Assembly: GCA_021740385.1 (NCBI GenBank)
Contig: JAIOZY010000009.1
Coordinates: forward strand, 1 to 64,000
Length of the DNA stretch: 64,000 nucleotides
Direction: 5' to 3'
Source of the DNA: Prolixibacteraceae bacterium
GTDB lineage: Bacteria > Bacteroidota > Bacteroidia > Bacteroidales > Prolixibacteraceae
Below are positions 36,897 to 47,500 of this stretch, one piece after another. The notes under the pieces were generated by a model. That model was not told where the DNA came from, did not search any database, and worked only from the letters and a program-made list of their open reading frames with translations. A program made the position numbers and the translations under genes. Each line of letters starts with the position of its first letter. The stretch's first letter is position 1.

Positions 36897-37958
36897 TTAC
36901 CGCCAAATTTTATTTTTGTTTAATGCTCTCCGGTAGCGTGCAGCGTTCCGGTTATGTTCCACCAGGTTAGCCGCGAAGCGGTGTTCGCCCGAGAAATCTT
37001 CCTTGGCACACATGTACAGGTAATTGTGGTTTTCGGCATTTAGTACGGCTTCAACCGATGAAATTTCGGGGAACCCAATGGGGCCCGGGGGCAAACCGGC
37101 GTATTTGTAGGTGTTGTAAGGCGAATCAATTTTTAACATGTCGTTGGTTATTCGCCTGATTGATGTGTCGTTAAGTGCATATTTTATGGTCGGGTCGGCC
37201 TGTAATGCCATGCCGCGTTTTAAACGGTTCAGGTACAAACCGGCAATAATGGGTTTCTCTTCTGGAATGACCGTTTCTTTTTCTACAATCGATGCCAGGG
37301 TAACTGCTTCAACGGGTGTGAGCCCTTTCTTTTCGGCTTTTTCTTTTCGTTTACTGTTCCAAAAACGTTCGTATTCGGCATTCATCCTTGTCAGGAATTC
37401 ATCCGGAGTTGTTGTCCAGTAAAACTCATAGGTGTTGGGAATGAACATGGCCGGGAACGCTGTCGCGGTAAAACCGTATTTTTGCTGAATTGCCGGGTCG
37501 GTAAATTGCGAAATCAGGTTAAGCGAGTCGGGTTCAATATAATCAGATACTTTACCTGCCAGGTCGGCAAACGAGTTCACGTTGTGAAATTTGAGTTCGA
37601 CCGGATCCTGGTTGCCTGCCCTTAGCTTGTTTACAAGGTTATTCGTATTGGTTCCTTTTTTCAGTTTGTACAGGCCGGGCCTGATGCTTGTTTTGTAGTC
37701 TTTCTTTTTGGCTATCCATTTAAACGCTTTATAGTTGATAAGGACCTGTTCTTTTTCAAGTTTGTTGTAAACATCTTCGAATGTTTCCCCGGTGCCGATA
37801 ACAAGCGTGTGATCTTTAGCGACATTCGATTTGAAAATGAAACCATAAAGTTCGAATGCCCTAAACCCAAGAATAATAAGCAGTAATGCAAACAGTACCA
37901 TCGAAAACCTTGCGATGCGGGGCATATAATTTCGTTTATTTCTTCGTTCGATAACCAT
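36897..37958 (-). CDS. mltG: Endolytic murein transglycosylase MltG
   Basis: 353 residues. One N-terminal membrane helix (about 16-35), then a LysM-like region and the YceG domain. The catalytic Glu226 lies in SIVEKET, equivalent to Glu218 of E. coli, followed by the ALQADPTIKYAL block and the conserved GLPPGPI. It cuts nascent glycan strands at the inner membrane. An internal ATG 11 codons later (MPRIARFSM) is a possible shorter start. Confidence 0.92.
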   Translation of the reverse strand: MVIERRNKRNYMPRIARFSMVLFALLLIILGFRAFELYGFIFKSNVAKDHTLVIGTGETFEDVYNKLEKEQVLINYKAFKWIAKKKDYKTSIRPGLYKLKKGTNTNNLVNKLRAGNQDPVELKFHNVNSFADLAGKVSDYIEPDSLNLISQFTDPAIQQKYGFTATAFPAMFIPNTYEFYWTTTPDEFLTRMNAEYERFWNSKRKEKAEKKGLTPVEAVTLASIVEKETVIPEEKPIIAGLYLNRLKRGMALQADPTIKYALNDTSIRRITNDMLKIDSPYNTYKYAGLPPGPIGFPEISSVEAVLNAENHNYLYMCAKEDFSGEHRFAANLVEHNRNAARYRRALNKNKIWR

Positions 37959-38039
37959 AGCTGATTCTGTTTTAACTTTTCACTGCAAAAATATATTTTT
38001 CACGACAAACAAAACGGAATACCCCGTTGTTTATTTTAC

Positions 38040-38633
38040 ATGAAAAAACTTCTGATTGTTATATTGTTTTTCGTTAGTGTTGCATTAACTGCTTCTGCAC
38101 AGGGAAATCATGTTGATTTTGTTGAAAAGAGTTTGAAAACCAACAATACCGGTATGATGGTTTTGGGTGGATGGGCCCTGGCCAATATGGCATACGGGGC
38201 TTATGGCTGGGCAAATTTTGACGGACAGCAAAAATATTTTAACCAGATGAACTTTTTCTGGAACACGGTTAATTTGTCGATAGCAGGAATTGCATTGTAT
38301 AACAACTTCTCAACGGATTATTCTTTGGTGAGTACCGAAGATATTTTGTCTAACCACCTTAAAACAGAGCGGATACTTTTAATTAATTCTGCGCTCGATG
38401 TGGGATATATCGGGACTGGTTTTTTGTTGCGTTATCTCGGCACAAAATCTGATAAACGAACTGAACTGCTCCGTGGATATGGCAATTCGCTTATACTTCA
38501 GGGAAGCTTTCTGCTTGTGTTTGACCTGGCGTTTTATGCTGTTATGCATAGCATTAGTGTGCAATACAACTCTCAAGTCAGTTTTTCCATATCTCCACGG
38601 TTTTATGGCTTGAATTTGGCTTTTCGCTTATAA
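38040..38633 (+). CDS. Exported membrane-associated protein of unknown function
   Basis: 197 residues. Signal peptide 1-20 (TASAQ). Three to four hydrophobic segments follow (about 39-60, 73-92, 114-136, 147-168), the first with MVLGGWALANMAYGAYGWAN. Similar proteins occur in Bacteroidota without known function (recollection). It stands alone between divergent mltG and the flavodiiron gene. Confidence 0.6.
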   Translation: MKKLLIVILFFVSVALTASAQGNHVDFVEKSLKTNNTGMMVLGGWALANMAYGAYGWANFDGQQKYFNQMNFFWNTVNLSIAGIALYNNFSTDYSLVSTEDILSNHLKTERILLINSALDVGYIGTGFLLRYLGTKSDKRTELLRGYGNSLILQGSFLLVFDLAFYAVMHSISVQYNSQVSFSISPRFYGLNLAFRL

Positions 38634-38697
38634 AGGGCCAATCATATCCTTTTTTAAAGTAGCTTGTGTTAAATGTTGATCCTTTGTGCGGACTATT

Positions 38698-38729
38698 TTT
38701 GATCGCTATCCCGAAATCAGTTAAATTCG
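38698..38729 (+). promoter_or_regulatory. Candidate promoter of the flavodiiron gene
   Basis: TTTG (38698-38701), a 20 bp spacer and TAAATTCG (38722-38729, one mismatch to TAnnTTTG) lie 24 bp upstream of the start codon. Confidence 0.5.
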
Positions 38730-38753
38730 TGTTTTAAAAAAAATAAATTCATA

Positions 38754-39953
38754 ATGCATAAGATAAATTTATCAGGCGACATTTATTTTCTTGGTGTAAA
38801 CGACCGGCGTACAGCTTTATTCGAAAATTTCTGGCCGCTTCCCAACGGGGTTACGTACAATTCGTATTTGATTGTCGATGAAAAAGTTTGCCTGATTGAC
38901 ACGGTTGAACGAAAATTTTCAGATGATCTGTTTGAGAAAATTGAAGCCATTATTGGTAAACGGCCGGTTGATTATCTGATTATTAACCATGTTGAGCCCG
39001 ATCACTCGGGGGCCATTCGGGCAGTAAAAGAAAAATATCCCGGGATAACGCTTGTTGGAAACAAAAAAACCATTCCAATTGTAACCAATTTTTATGGCGA
39101 TACGGAAAATTCACTCATCGTTGAAGATGGCGGAACTCTCGATCTGGGAAAACACGAGCTGAGTTTCCATACTATACCCATGGTGCACTGGCCCGAGAGC
39201 ATGGTTACGTTTGAATCGGAAACAGGCATTCTCTTTTCAAACGATGCTTTTGGCAGCTTTGGCACATTTGGAGGCGCCGTATTCGACGACGAGGTTGATC
39301 TGAACTTATACGAAGAAGAAGTGATGCGGTATTATACCAACATTGTGGGGAAATATTGCCCGCATACACAACGTGCCCTGGTGAAACTTGAAAATTTGAA
39401 GATTAACCAAATTGCCCCTTCTCATGGACTGCTTTGGCGTAGTAACCTTTCCTGGATTTTGGAGAGATACCAGAAATGGAGCAGCTATTCAACCGATAAC
39501 GGGGTGGTTATTGTATTCGGTTCCATGTACGGTCACACCGAAAAGATGGCCGATGCCATTGGCCGCCAGTTGGCAAACAGAGGCGTAAAAAACCTGCGGA
39601 TATATGATGCTTCAAAAACACATATCTCGTATATAATCAGCGATATCTTTAAATACAAAGGGGTTATTATTGGCAGTTGTGCCTATAACAATGAAATGTT
39701 CCCGCCCGTTGAAGCCCTGGTAAGGGAAATTGAGCACAAAGGAATTAAAGACCATTACCTTGGTTTGTTTGGCTCATATAGCTGGAATGGAGGAGGAGTG
39801 AAGAACCTCGAAAAATTTGCCGAAGCCGTAAAATGGGAAATTGTGGATTCGCCGGTTGAAGAAAAAGGGGCACTAAAAGAAGAAAAGTATGCGGCACTGG
39901 TTGCATTGGCTAATGCCATGGCCGGTAAACTCGTAGAAGATTTTGGAAAATAG
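38754..39953 (+). CDS. Flavodiiron protein (FprA-type A flavoprotein)
   Basis: 399 residues, class A flavodiiron length. It reduces O2 to water or NO to N2O. The diiron-binding HxExDH is intact: H79, E81, D83, H84 in INHVEPDHSGAI. Further ligands lie in MVHWPESM and SNDAFGSFG. The C-terminal flavodoxin domain begins near 250 with VFGSMYGHTEKMADA. Redox partners such as rubredoxin are not adjacent. Its presence fits an anaerobe or microaerophile that must detoxify oxygen. Confidence 0.93.
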   Translation: MHKINLSGDIYFLGVNDRRTALFENFWPLPNGVTYNSYLIVDEKVCLIDTVERKFSDDLFEKIEAIIGKRPVDYLIINHVEPDHSGAIRAVKEKYPGITLVGNKKTIPIVTNFYGDTENSLIVEDGGTLDLGKHELSFHTIPMVHWPESMVTFESETGILFSNDAFGSFGTFGGAVFDDEVDLNLYEEEVMRYYTNIVGKYCPHTQRALVKLENLKINQIAPSHGLLWRSNLSWILERYQKWSSYSTDNGVVIVFGSMYGHTEKMADAIGRQLANRGVKNLRIYDASKTHISYIISDIFKYKGVIIGSCAYNNEMFPPVEALVREIEHKGIKDHYLGLFGSYSWNGGGVKNLEKFAEAVKWEIVDSPVEEKGALKEEKYAALVALANAMAGKLVEDFGK

Positions 39954-40076
39954 TATTTTTCTTTTGTTTCATAGTGGAATGTTTTAATGAAATGATTAAC
40001 TTTCAACTCTATTTTTAATCGTTTTTCATTAACCCTGATAAAATATATCTGGTATTTTATCTTACACAAACTCTCT

Positions 40077-41969
40077 ATGAAAAAATTATTGTTTATTTCT
40101 TTAGTCGTGATGATTGCATTTACAGCATGTGAAAAAAGAGAACCCAAAGCTGAACCGGTAGCGTTGGAAGATTTCTTTAAAAACCCCGAAAAAACTTCTT
40201 TTGAATTGTCACCCAACGGTGAGTACTTTTCTTATCTTGCTCCCTATGAAAGCAGGTTGAATGTTTTTGTTCAGAAAGTTGGCGATGAAGAAGCTCTGCG
40301 TATCACCTCGGAAACCGATCGTGACATTGCCGGTTACCTGTGGGCAAATAACAACCGCATTCTTTATTTGAAGGATACCGGCGGCGATGAAAACTATCAG
40401 TTGTACGGGGTAAATATCGATGGTTCCGACCTGGTAGGCTTAACCGTATTCGAAGGTGTTCGAACACAAATTATCGATGACCTTGAAGAATTGCCCGAGG
40501 AAATCATTATCGGGATGAATAAACGAGATGCACGGGTTTTTGACCCGTATCGTTTGAATATTATTACCGGCGAAATGGTAATGTTGGCCGAAAACCCGGG
40601 CAATATCATGGGCTGGATGACCGACCACGATGGCAAATTGCGTATAGCCATTGCTTCCGATGGAGTAAACCAAACTTATTTGTACAGGGAAACCGAGGAT
40701 GAAGAGTTTGTCCCTGTTATGTCGTTAAATTTCAAAGAAACCCTTAACCCCCTGTTCTTTACATTCGATAATAAGAATGTATATGCAACATCGAACATTG
40801 GCAGGGATAAAGAGGCCATTGTATTGTTCGATATGGCCAATGCCAAAGAACTGGATGTGATTTTTGAAACCGAAGCAGCCGATGTTTCCGGACTGGCTTA
40901 TTCAAAAAAGGATAAAAAACTACAGGCCGCTTTCTACTACACATCAAAAAGACAAGTCCATTTTCTTGATGATGAAGCGGAAGAAATGTACGGGAAAGTA
41001 GAAGCAAAATTACCGGGGCTTGAAGTCCGCTTTACAAGTGAAAACAAAGCCGAAGATAAATTCATGATCCGCACTTTCAGCGACAAAACCCGCGGTGAAT
41101 ATTACATGTACGATAAAGCTTCAGATGGGTTGACCAAACTGGCCGAACTGAGTCCCTGGCTCGATGCCGATAACATGTGTGATATGAAACCCATTTATTA
41201 TGACTCCCGCGACGGTTTAAATATTCAGGGGTATTTAACATTGCCCAAGGGGTATAAGCCCAAAAACCTTCCCGTGGTAGTTAATCCGCACGGTGGCCCG
41301 TGGGCACGCGATTATTGGGGCTTTAATCCCGAAGTTCAGTTTTTGACCAATAACGGATATGCCGTGTTGCAAATGAACTTCAGGGGATCGACCGGTTTTG
41401 GACGTGAATTTTGGGAAGCTTCCTTCAAACAGTGGGGCAAAACCATGCAGGACGATATCTCCGATGGCGTTAAATGGTTGATTGACGAAGGAATAGCCGA
41501 CCCGGATAAAATTGCCATTTACGGTGGTAGTTATGGCGGTTATGCAACGCTTGCCGGGTTGTGTTTTAGTCCTGAATTATACGCGGCCGGAGTCGATTAC
41601 GTAGGTGTTTCAAACCTCTTTACGTTCATGAAAACCATTCCGCCGTATTGGAAACCCATGCTTGATATGATGTACGAGATGGTTGGAAATCCCGAAACCG
41701 ACAGCCTGTTAATGGCCGAAGCCTCACCCGTTTTCCATGTCGATAATATTGTTGCCCCGTTATTTGTAGCACAGGGAGCAAACGATCCCCGGGTGAACAT
41801 CGAAGAATCGAACCAGATTGTTGATGCCTTAGAAGCACGCGGGGTTGACGTTGAGTACATGGTAAAAGATAACGAAGGTCATGGATTCCGCAACGAAGAA
41901 AACCGCTTCGATTTTTACCGGGGTATGATTACTTTCCTCGATGCACATTTGAAAGAAGTTGAGGAATAG
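40077..41969 (+). CDS. S9-family prolyl oligopeptidase-like lipoprotein
   Basis: 630 residues. Lipobox FTAC (Cys18). An N-terminal beta-propeller (about 30-350) precedes an alpha/beta-hydrolase domain. The catalytic triad reads Ser485 (GGSYGGYA), Asp570 (GANDPRV) and His602 (NEGHGFR). It probably trims short peptides in the periplasm, as other S9B/C-type acyl-aminoacyl or dipeptidyl peptidases do. Monocistronic, with a terminator directly after. Confidence 0.9.
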   Translation: MKKLLFISLVVMIAFTACEKREPKAEPVALEDFFKNPEKTSFELSPNGEYFSYLAPYESRLNVFVQKVGDEEALRITSETDRDIAGYLWANNNRILYLKDTGGDENYQLYGVNIDGSDLVGLTVFEGVRTQIIDDLEELPEEIIIGMNKRDARVFDPYRLNIITGEMVMLAENPGNIMGWMTDHDGKLRIAIASDGVNQTYLYRETEDEEFVPVMSLNFKETLNPLFFTFDNKNVYATSNIGRDKEAIVLFDMANAKELDVIFETEAADVSGLAYSKKDKKLQAAFYYTSKRQVHFLDDEAEEMYGKVEAKLPGLEVRFTSENKAEDKFMIRTFSDKTRGEYYMYDKASDGLTKLAELSPWLDADNMCDMKPIYYDSRDGLNIQGYLTLPKGYKPKNLPVVVNPHGGPWARDYWGFNPEVQFLTNNGYAVLQMNFRGSTGFGREFWEASFKQWGKTMQDDISDGVKWLIDEGIADPDKIAIYGGSYGGYATLAGLCFSPELYAAGVDYVGVSNLFTFMKTIPPYWKPMLDMMYEMVGNPETDSLLMAEASPVFHVDNIVAPLFVAQGANDPRVNIEESNQIVDALEARGVDVEYMVKDNEGHGFRNEENRFDFYRGMITFLDAHLKEVEE

Positions 41970-41989
41970 TTTTTTTTGAAAATATTTGT

Positions 41990-42027
41990 AAGCCCTTTTT
42001 GCCGAAGCAGGAAGGGCTTTTTTTTTT
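41990..42027 (+). terminator. Terminator of the S9 peptidase gene
   Basis: AAGCCCTT (41990-41997) pairs with AAGGGCTT (42012-42019) and is followed by an eight-base T-run. Confidence 0.85.
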
Positions 42028-42084
42028 GTGTCCTGAATTTGAAATCGAGGAGAAAGAGGCTGTTTTATGCCACAATCATAAACC

Positions 42085-43677
42085 TTATTTCCCGCGATAA
42101 TCAAACCAGTCGAAAACAGCCGGAGCTTCAGCCGGTTTGCCGTTTCCGGTGGCATAAAGGCCAACGTACAAGCCGGTAAACCACCCAACCGTTTCGGTAC
42201 TTAAAAAACGGGCATCGACTTTTTCAACCGTTTTGAAACCGCGGTTGTTTTGCGCATACGAGAATATAAATTCCGGGCCTGTTCCTTCAACCCGTAAATC
42301 GACAGTACCGGGTGTGAGTTCAATTATGGTTGATTGATAAAGGGTTTGTCCAAACTGCAGTTTGACAGAAAGGTAGCGCTTTTCGTTTTTTGCGTGTACC
42401 GTAATGTCGAAGTGGGAGCCATTATTGAGGAGGATCATCCCGGCCTCTTCGTTTTCGTTTGCCGGGTTAAACGCTATACGGGTAGTGGCTTCAAATTTTA
42501 TGTCGGTAAGGCGTCGGCCAACAAAGCTTGGATTGCCCTTTTCGCCAATTTTCAATGCCGAACCTTTTAATGATAAGGTTCCCTTTTCGGGGTCCAGTAT
42601 AATATTTTGCCCGCCCGGGGGCTGTATATAGTTCCATTCAAAACCCAGTTCCTTTTTGTTGAAGTTCGTACGGGCAGGTATTGCTTCGACCGGTATTTGT
42701 GGTAAAGTTGGGCAGGTCATTTCTACCGGTACTGTTCCGTTGCCGTTAACCACCGGCCATCCACCTTTGGGCCAGCTTACCGGAACCAGACAGGTTTCGC
42801 GCCCCAGCATGTGGTGTGGCGGATAACCGGTAACACTGCGGTAGCCATGAATGACCATCCACCAGGTGTTGTTGTGTGCCTGAATAATATCGGCATGGCC
42901 TATGCCCTGTATGGGTTTGCCCATACCTGCGTAATTAACATGTGTGGCGATGGGGTTGGCGGGGTTGTCGATATACGGTCCCCAAATATTGTGGCTGCGC
43001 GCAATGGTAACCATGTGGGCCTCTTCGGTACCGCCTTCGGCAGCCATCAGGTAATAAAAACCATCTTTTTTGTAAATGTGCGGTGCCTCGGGATAACGGC
43101 CGCCGGTTGAATTCCATATCTTTCGGCGTTCGCTTAGCAGTTTCCCGGTTGCAATATCAATTTCAGCAAGTTCAAAGGCCGAAGTAATTACGTAAGTTTT
43201 TCCGTTGTCGTCGAAGAACAGGTCGGGGTCAATTTCGGGCATGTCAATCCAAATGGCATCGCTCCACGGGCCGGCAGGGTTTTTGGCGGTTACGTAAAAA
43301 TTGCCTTTGTACGTTACATTGGTGGTAATCATGTAAAAAGTACCCTTGTGATAACGAATGGTAGGGGCAAAAATGTTGATTTCGCCATCGATTTGTCCTT
43401 TGCGGTGTATGCAGTGGCCAACCTGGTCCCAGTGAATCAAATCTTTGCTGTGGAAAACAGGTACTCCCGGAAAATATTCGAAGGTGCTGTTTACCAAATA
43501 ATAATCATCGTTAACGCGGCAAACACTCGGGTCGGGGTAAAAGCCGGGTATTACGGGGTTTGTGTATGTTACTTCGGCTGTAGTATCGGGCGCCATTACC
43601 CAGGGGTTAGGGTTTACCTGCTGCGAAAACAAATGAACGCAAATCATTATTAATAAAACAGTAAGTGGGTATTTCAT
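42085..43677 (-). CDS. Glycoside hydrolase family 43 protein (beta-xylosidase/arabinofuranosidase-like)
   Basis: 530 residues from the ATG at 43677; an in-frame start 16 codons upstream would place a hydrophilic stretch before the signal peptide (MKYPLTVLLIMICVHLFSQQ). The five-bladed propeller has the three GH43 acids: Asp in GFYPDPSVCR, Asp in IDPDLFFDDNGK and Glu in YPEAPHIYKKDGFYYL. A C-terminal beta-sandwich (about 320-530) is the GH43_C2 type. The YLVNSTFEYFPGVPVFHS block resembles the xylosidase/arabinosidase subfamilies. It is periplasmic or exported and divergent from the large sugar locus. Confidence 0.88.
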   Translation of the reverse strand: MKYPLTVLLIMICVHLFSQQVNPNPWVMAPDTTAEVTYTNPVIPGFYPDPSVCRVNDDYYLVNSTFEYFPGVPVFHSKDLIHWDQVGHCIHRKGQIDGEINIFAPTIRYHKGTFYMITTNVTYKGNFYVTAKNPAGPWSDAIWIDMPEIDPDLFFDDNGKTYVITSAFELAEIDIATGKLLSERRKIWNSTGGRYPEAPHIYKKDGFYYLMAAEGGTEEAHMVTIARSHNIWGPYIDNPANPIATHVNYAGMGKPIQGIGHADIIQAHNNTWWMVIHGYRSVTGYPPHHMLGRETCLVPVSWPKGGWPVVNGNGTVPVEMTCPTLPQIPVEAIPARTNFNKKELGFEWNYIQPPGGQNIILDPEKGTLSLKGSALKIGEKGNPSFVGRRLTDIKFEATTRIAFNPANENEEAGMILLNNGSHFDITVHAKNEKRYLSVKLQFGQTLYQSTIIELTPGTVDLRVEGTGPEFIFSYAQNNRGFKTVEKVDARFLSTETVGWFTGLYVGLYATGNGKPAEAPAVFDWFDYRGK

Positions 43678-44068
43678 CGTTTTGTGTTTTAAAGTGTAAT
43701 TGCTTGTACAATAATTAATAAGCATTAAGTTTCATCGTTATTTGAAACATAAAAGTATTAACAAAATAACAAATCCACTAAAAAAAATGCAGATAAGACG
43801 GGGTGTTTTACGAATTAACCCCTTATTAGAAACAAAAAAACCTGTTGTTTCGCGGGGTGTCAGGATTTATCGGACGGTGAATGACTAAAGGTGGTAGGTT
43901 AAAACAAAAATCCTTTCGCTAATTTCAAATTGGGATGGGTTTAGGATAGTATGTTATACTTCGCTTTGATCGTATTTGACCGTTATACCGAAATGATAAT
44001 GGAAACTTCATCTTTTACGTTTTGAAAGTTATTAATAAATAAAATGGGAAATTTCACCTTATTTATAG

Positions 44069-44089
44069 TTAAGTCAACAGATGACTTAA
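44069..44089. promoter_or_regulatory. Inverted repeat, possible operator
   Basis: TTAAGTCA (44069-44076) and TGACTTAA (44082-44089) are perfect inverted arms separated by five bases. This two-fold symmetry suits a dimeric regulator. No T-run follows, so a terminator is unlikely. Confidence 0.5.
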
Positions 44090-44131
44090 TGTACGTCTTG
44101 TGAATTTTATTTTTTATTTAAGCGCAATTAA

Positions 44132-44143
44132 TTGATTAATCAA
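44132..44143. promoter_or_regulatory. 12-bp perfect palindrome, possible operator
   Basis: TTGATTAATCAA is fully self-complementary and lies about 58 bp (centre to centre) from the preceding inverted repeat. In AT-rich DNA such a palindrome can arise by chance, so this is weaker than its neighbour. Confidence 0.35.
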
Positions 44144-44507
44144 AGACCTATAATGAGATATAATATTATGGTATTACCTATGAGATCACGTTTTTCGAAA
44201 TGATAAAAAAGCGAAATATTGATTCAGAAAGTGAATGAAAAATCAGCATTTCAGCGTTTAATGTTAAATCTTTCAGGTTTATAAATTTTTATTTTGTGCA
44301 ATGAGCTAATTTAACAAAAATATGTTAACAGTTTAAAAATTAGCCTTTGTTAATAAGATATCGTCTTGTTTTTAAACGCAATAAAAAATTTTTAAAGCAC
44401 ACATAATCAGAAAGATAGCTTGGTTTTTTTATTGAGTTTCTATTTCTTTGTTTGAAGGTTTTACTAACTAATTCGATTTTTCACAAACCTAAAAACAATA
44501 AAATATT

Positions 44508-47500
44508 ATGAAAACAACTTTTTACTTATTATTAAGCTTTTTGCTTATTAGTACATTTAGTTGGGCAAACAATACTGCTCAAATAATGAAAGCAGAAACA
44601 TCCCCTCAAATTGATGGGACTAAAGATGCAATATGGACTACAGCTACAGCCGTTAGTCTAGGCGAAATGACCAACGCCGGTGATGGAGATGCTTCTGTAG
44701 AAGCCACTTGGAGTGCGCTGTGGGATAACGAAAACCTTTACCTTCTTTTTGAAGTTGTTGATGATGTTGCCATTAATAATGGCGCTGAAAATGCAATATG
44801 GTATATGCACGATTGTATTGAGGTTTTTACCGATTTGCAGAATTTGAAAAGCGAAGCTAAAGTTACCAATAGCAATGGTGAATACCAGTTACGTTTTATT
44901 TATGGTCTAGATGATGAACCTATTTATGAAAACCCGGAAATGACTACTTATGAGTCAGTTTCGGAGTTGACCGCTAATGGTTATATTATAGAAGTGAAGT
45001 TTCCATGGAACCTTATTACTGAAGGTACCGATGTAGCAATTCAGGAAGGACTTAAATTTGGTGTCGATTTTAAAGTGACAGATATTGATGCCCCTACCGA
45101 AGGCTGGTGGCCTCCTCATTTTGAATTTGCATGGAATGGAGCTCAGGATCAAGCCCCTGTAAATTTTGGTGAGGTCGAGTTGATTTCGACTTCTGCAAAA
45201 ACAGCTATTGTTTATTCTACCTTCAGTTCTCCATCTATCGATGGTGATATTGATGCACTTTGGGTAGATGTTGAGACAAACGAAATTGATGTGCTGGCCA
45301 ATGCCGGCGATGGTGATGCCACTGTTTCAGCTACGTGGCGTGCATTGTGGGATATCGAAAACTTATACATGCTTTTTGAGGTTGAAGATGATGTTGCCAT
45401 AAATAATGGTGCAGGTAATGCGATTTGGTATATGCACGATTGTATTGAAATGTTAACCGATATGCAGAATCTGAAAAGCGAAGCGGAAGTTACAAATAGT
45501 GATGGTGAATACCAGTTGCGTTTTATTTATGGGCTTGACGATGAGCCAATATACGAAAACCTTGAAATGACTACCTATGAGTCAGTTTCGGCTTTATCTG
45601 ACAATGGTTATGTAATTGAAGTGAAATTCCCATGGGCTGATCTTATTGATAACACTACCGTTAATATTGCTGAGGGTTTGCAGTTTGGTGCCGATTTTAA
45701 AGTAACCGATATAGATGCGCCTACCGAAGGCTGGTGGCCACCGCATTATGAATATGTTTGGAACAATGCAGCCGGTAAAATACCTGCTAATTTTGGTTTG
45801 ATTGCCCTTGCTCAATCGTCCGATATTGAAAAACCAACCGCACCAACGAATTTAACATCATCGCTCGACGAAATTGACCTGACTTTAAACTGGACTGCTT
45901 CTACTGATAATGTGGCCGTAAGCGGTTACAATGTTAAAAACGGAAGCCGGTTGATGACTAGTGTTACCGGTAGTATAACTACTGCACAAATTAAATTGTC
46001 TTATGGTACCACTTATAATATTTCGGTAGTTGCCATTGATGCAGCTGGTAATGAGTCAGATCATAGTAATATAGTTGAAATTGTTACCGAAGGATTAGCG
46101 CCAATTCCTGACGGAACACCAATCGCAAACGCAACCGAAGCTGTAACAATAGACGGTAAAGCCGATGAAGCTTCGTGGGAAACCGCTTCGTATTTGATTC
46201 CACGTGTTGATACATGGGCCCCAAGCGCTGAAGTTAACGGACATGCAGATTTTTCAGCCTCGTTTAAAAGTTTGTGGGACGATGAATACGTTTATTTCCT
46301 TTTTGATGTAACAGACGACAAAGTGCATCAAGGTGTTGGAGAGGCCGATAACCTTTGGGTGCAGGATTGCATCGAAGTGATTATTGCTAAAGACGAAACC
46401 GAAGATTATAAATATCGTTTTGTTCATGGAAGAGACAACGAATCGGTGTTAAGTGGCGAAGAAATTGAAGTGCCTGCCGGATTCAAAAATGTATCGACTA
46501 AAACTGCCACAGGTTACATTATTGAGGTGGCAATACCTTGGAGCACAATACCTGGAATTGATGTAGTTGAGCGTGCCTCAACTTTCAATGTAAGCTTCTC
46601 AGCGTTGGATATCGATCGCGAAGATGCTTCTCTTTGGACACACATTAGTGGTATTTTAGGCTGGCCATATTCAACAGTATCAAACGTTATGGCTTTAGGT
46701 AATGCTGAGGATGTAATGCTTGTTGATGCTCCCGCCGCACCTGCCGGTTTAACTGCCGTAGCCAACGATTTTAAAAGCGCTAATTTAAGTTGGACAGCTT
46801 CTGAAGGGGCTCTTTTATATACCATTGTGCTTGATGGAAAAATAGCGGCCTCAACAGGCAACACTTCATTTACTTTAAGTGGGCTTGAAGCTGAAACCAC
46901 ATATAACATTGAAGTTATTGCCAACAATGCACAAAAATATTCCGCAGCTTCAAATAAAGTTTCTGTTACAACCAAAGAAATGCCCAACCCAACCATACGT
47001 AAAGTAGGTATTGCGAAAATAAATGTTGATCCATCTATCGATTACGAAGTTTGGGATACCATTGTTGCTGCTGAAGTGTTTCATCCCGAAAGGACTTTCG
47101 ACCCTGTTGATTTTTCAGGTAGTTGGAAAGCTTTGTGGGACGATAATTTTATCTATTTCCAGGTTAGTGTTCACGATGCTGATATTTATAATTCAGATGG
47201 TGATGGATGGAAAAATGACAATATCGAATTGCATTTCGACATGAACAACGAATCGGATGGAACTTCGTGCGAAACTGTAGATGAAAACATGCAAATTGAT
47301 AACTTTCAGTATCGTTTTATTGCTTACGATAAAGTAACGCAAACCGGCTCGGGTAATGCCCCTGTTTGGAACGGTGTTGGGGCAAACTATTTCGACTTGT
47401 TCGAAGATGAAAACATTGTTGGTTATCTGGCTGAAATTGCCATCCCCTGGACCAGTTTAACCACCGAAAAGTCGGATGAGATTACATTTAATCCAGCAAT

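Larger units (their letters stand above)
43678..44507. other. Long leader between GH43 and the sugar-utilisation operon
   Basis: About 830 bases with no credible gene; AT content rises toward the plus-strand start. It contains two clear inverted repeats, listed separately. No exact TAnnTTTG site was found in front of the first operon gene. The length leaves room for a regulated promoter and a long 5' leader. Confidence 0.55.
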
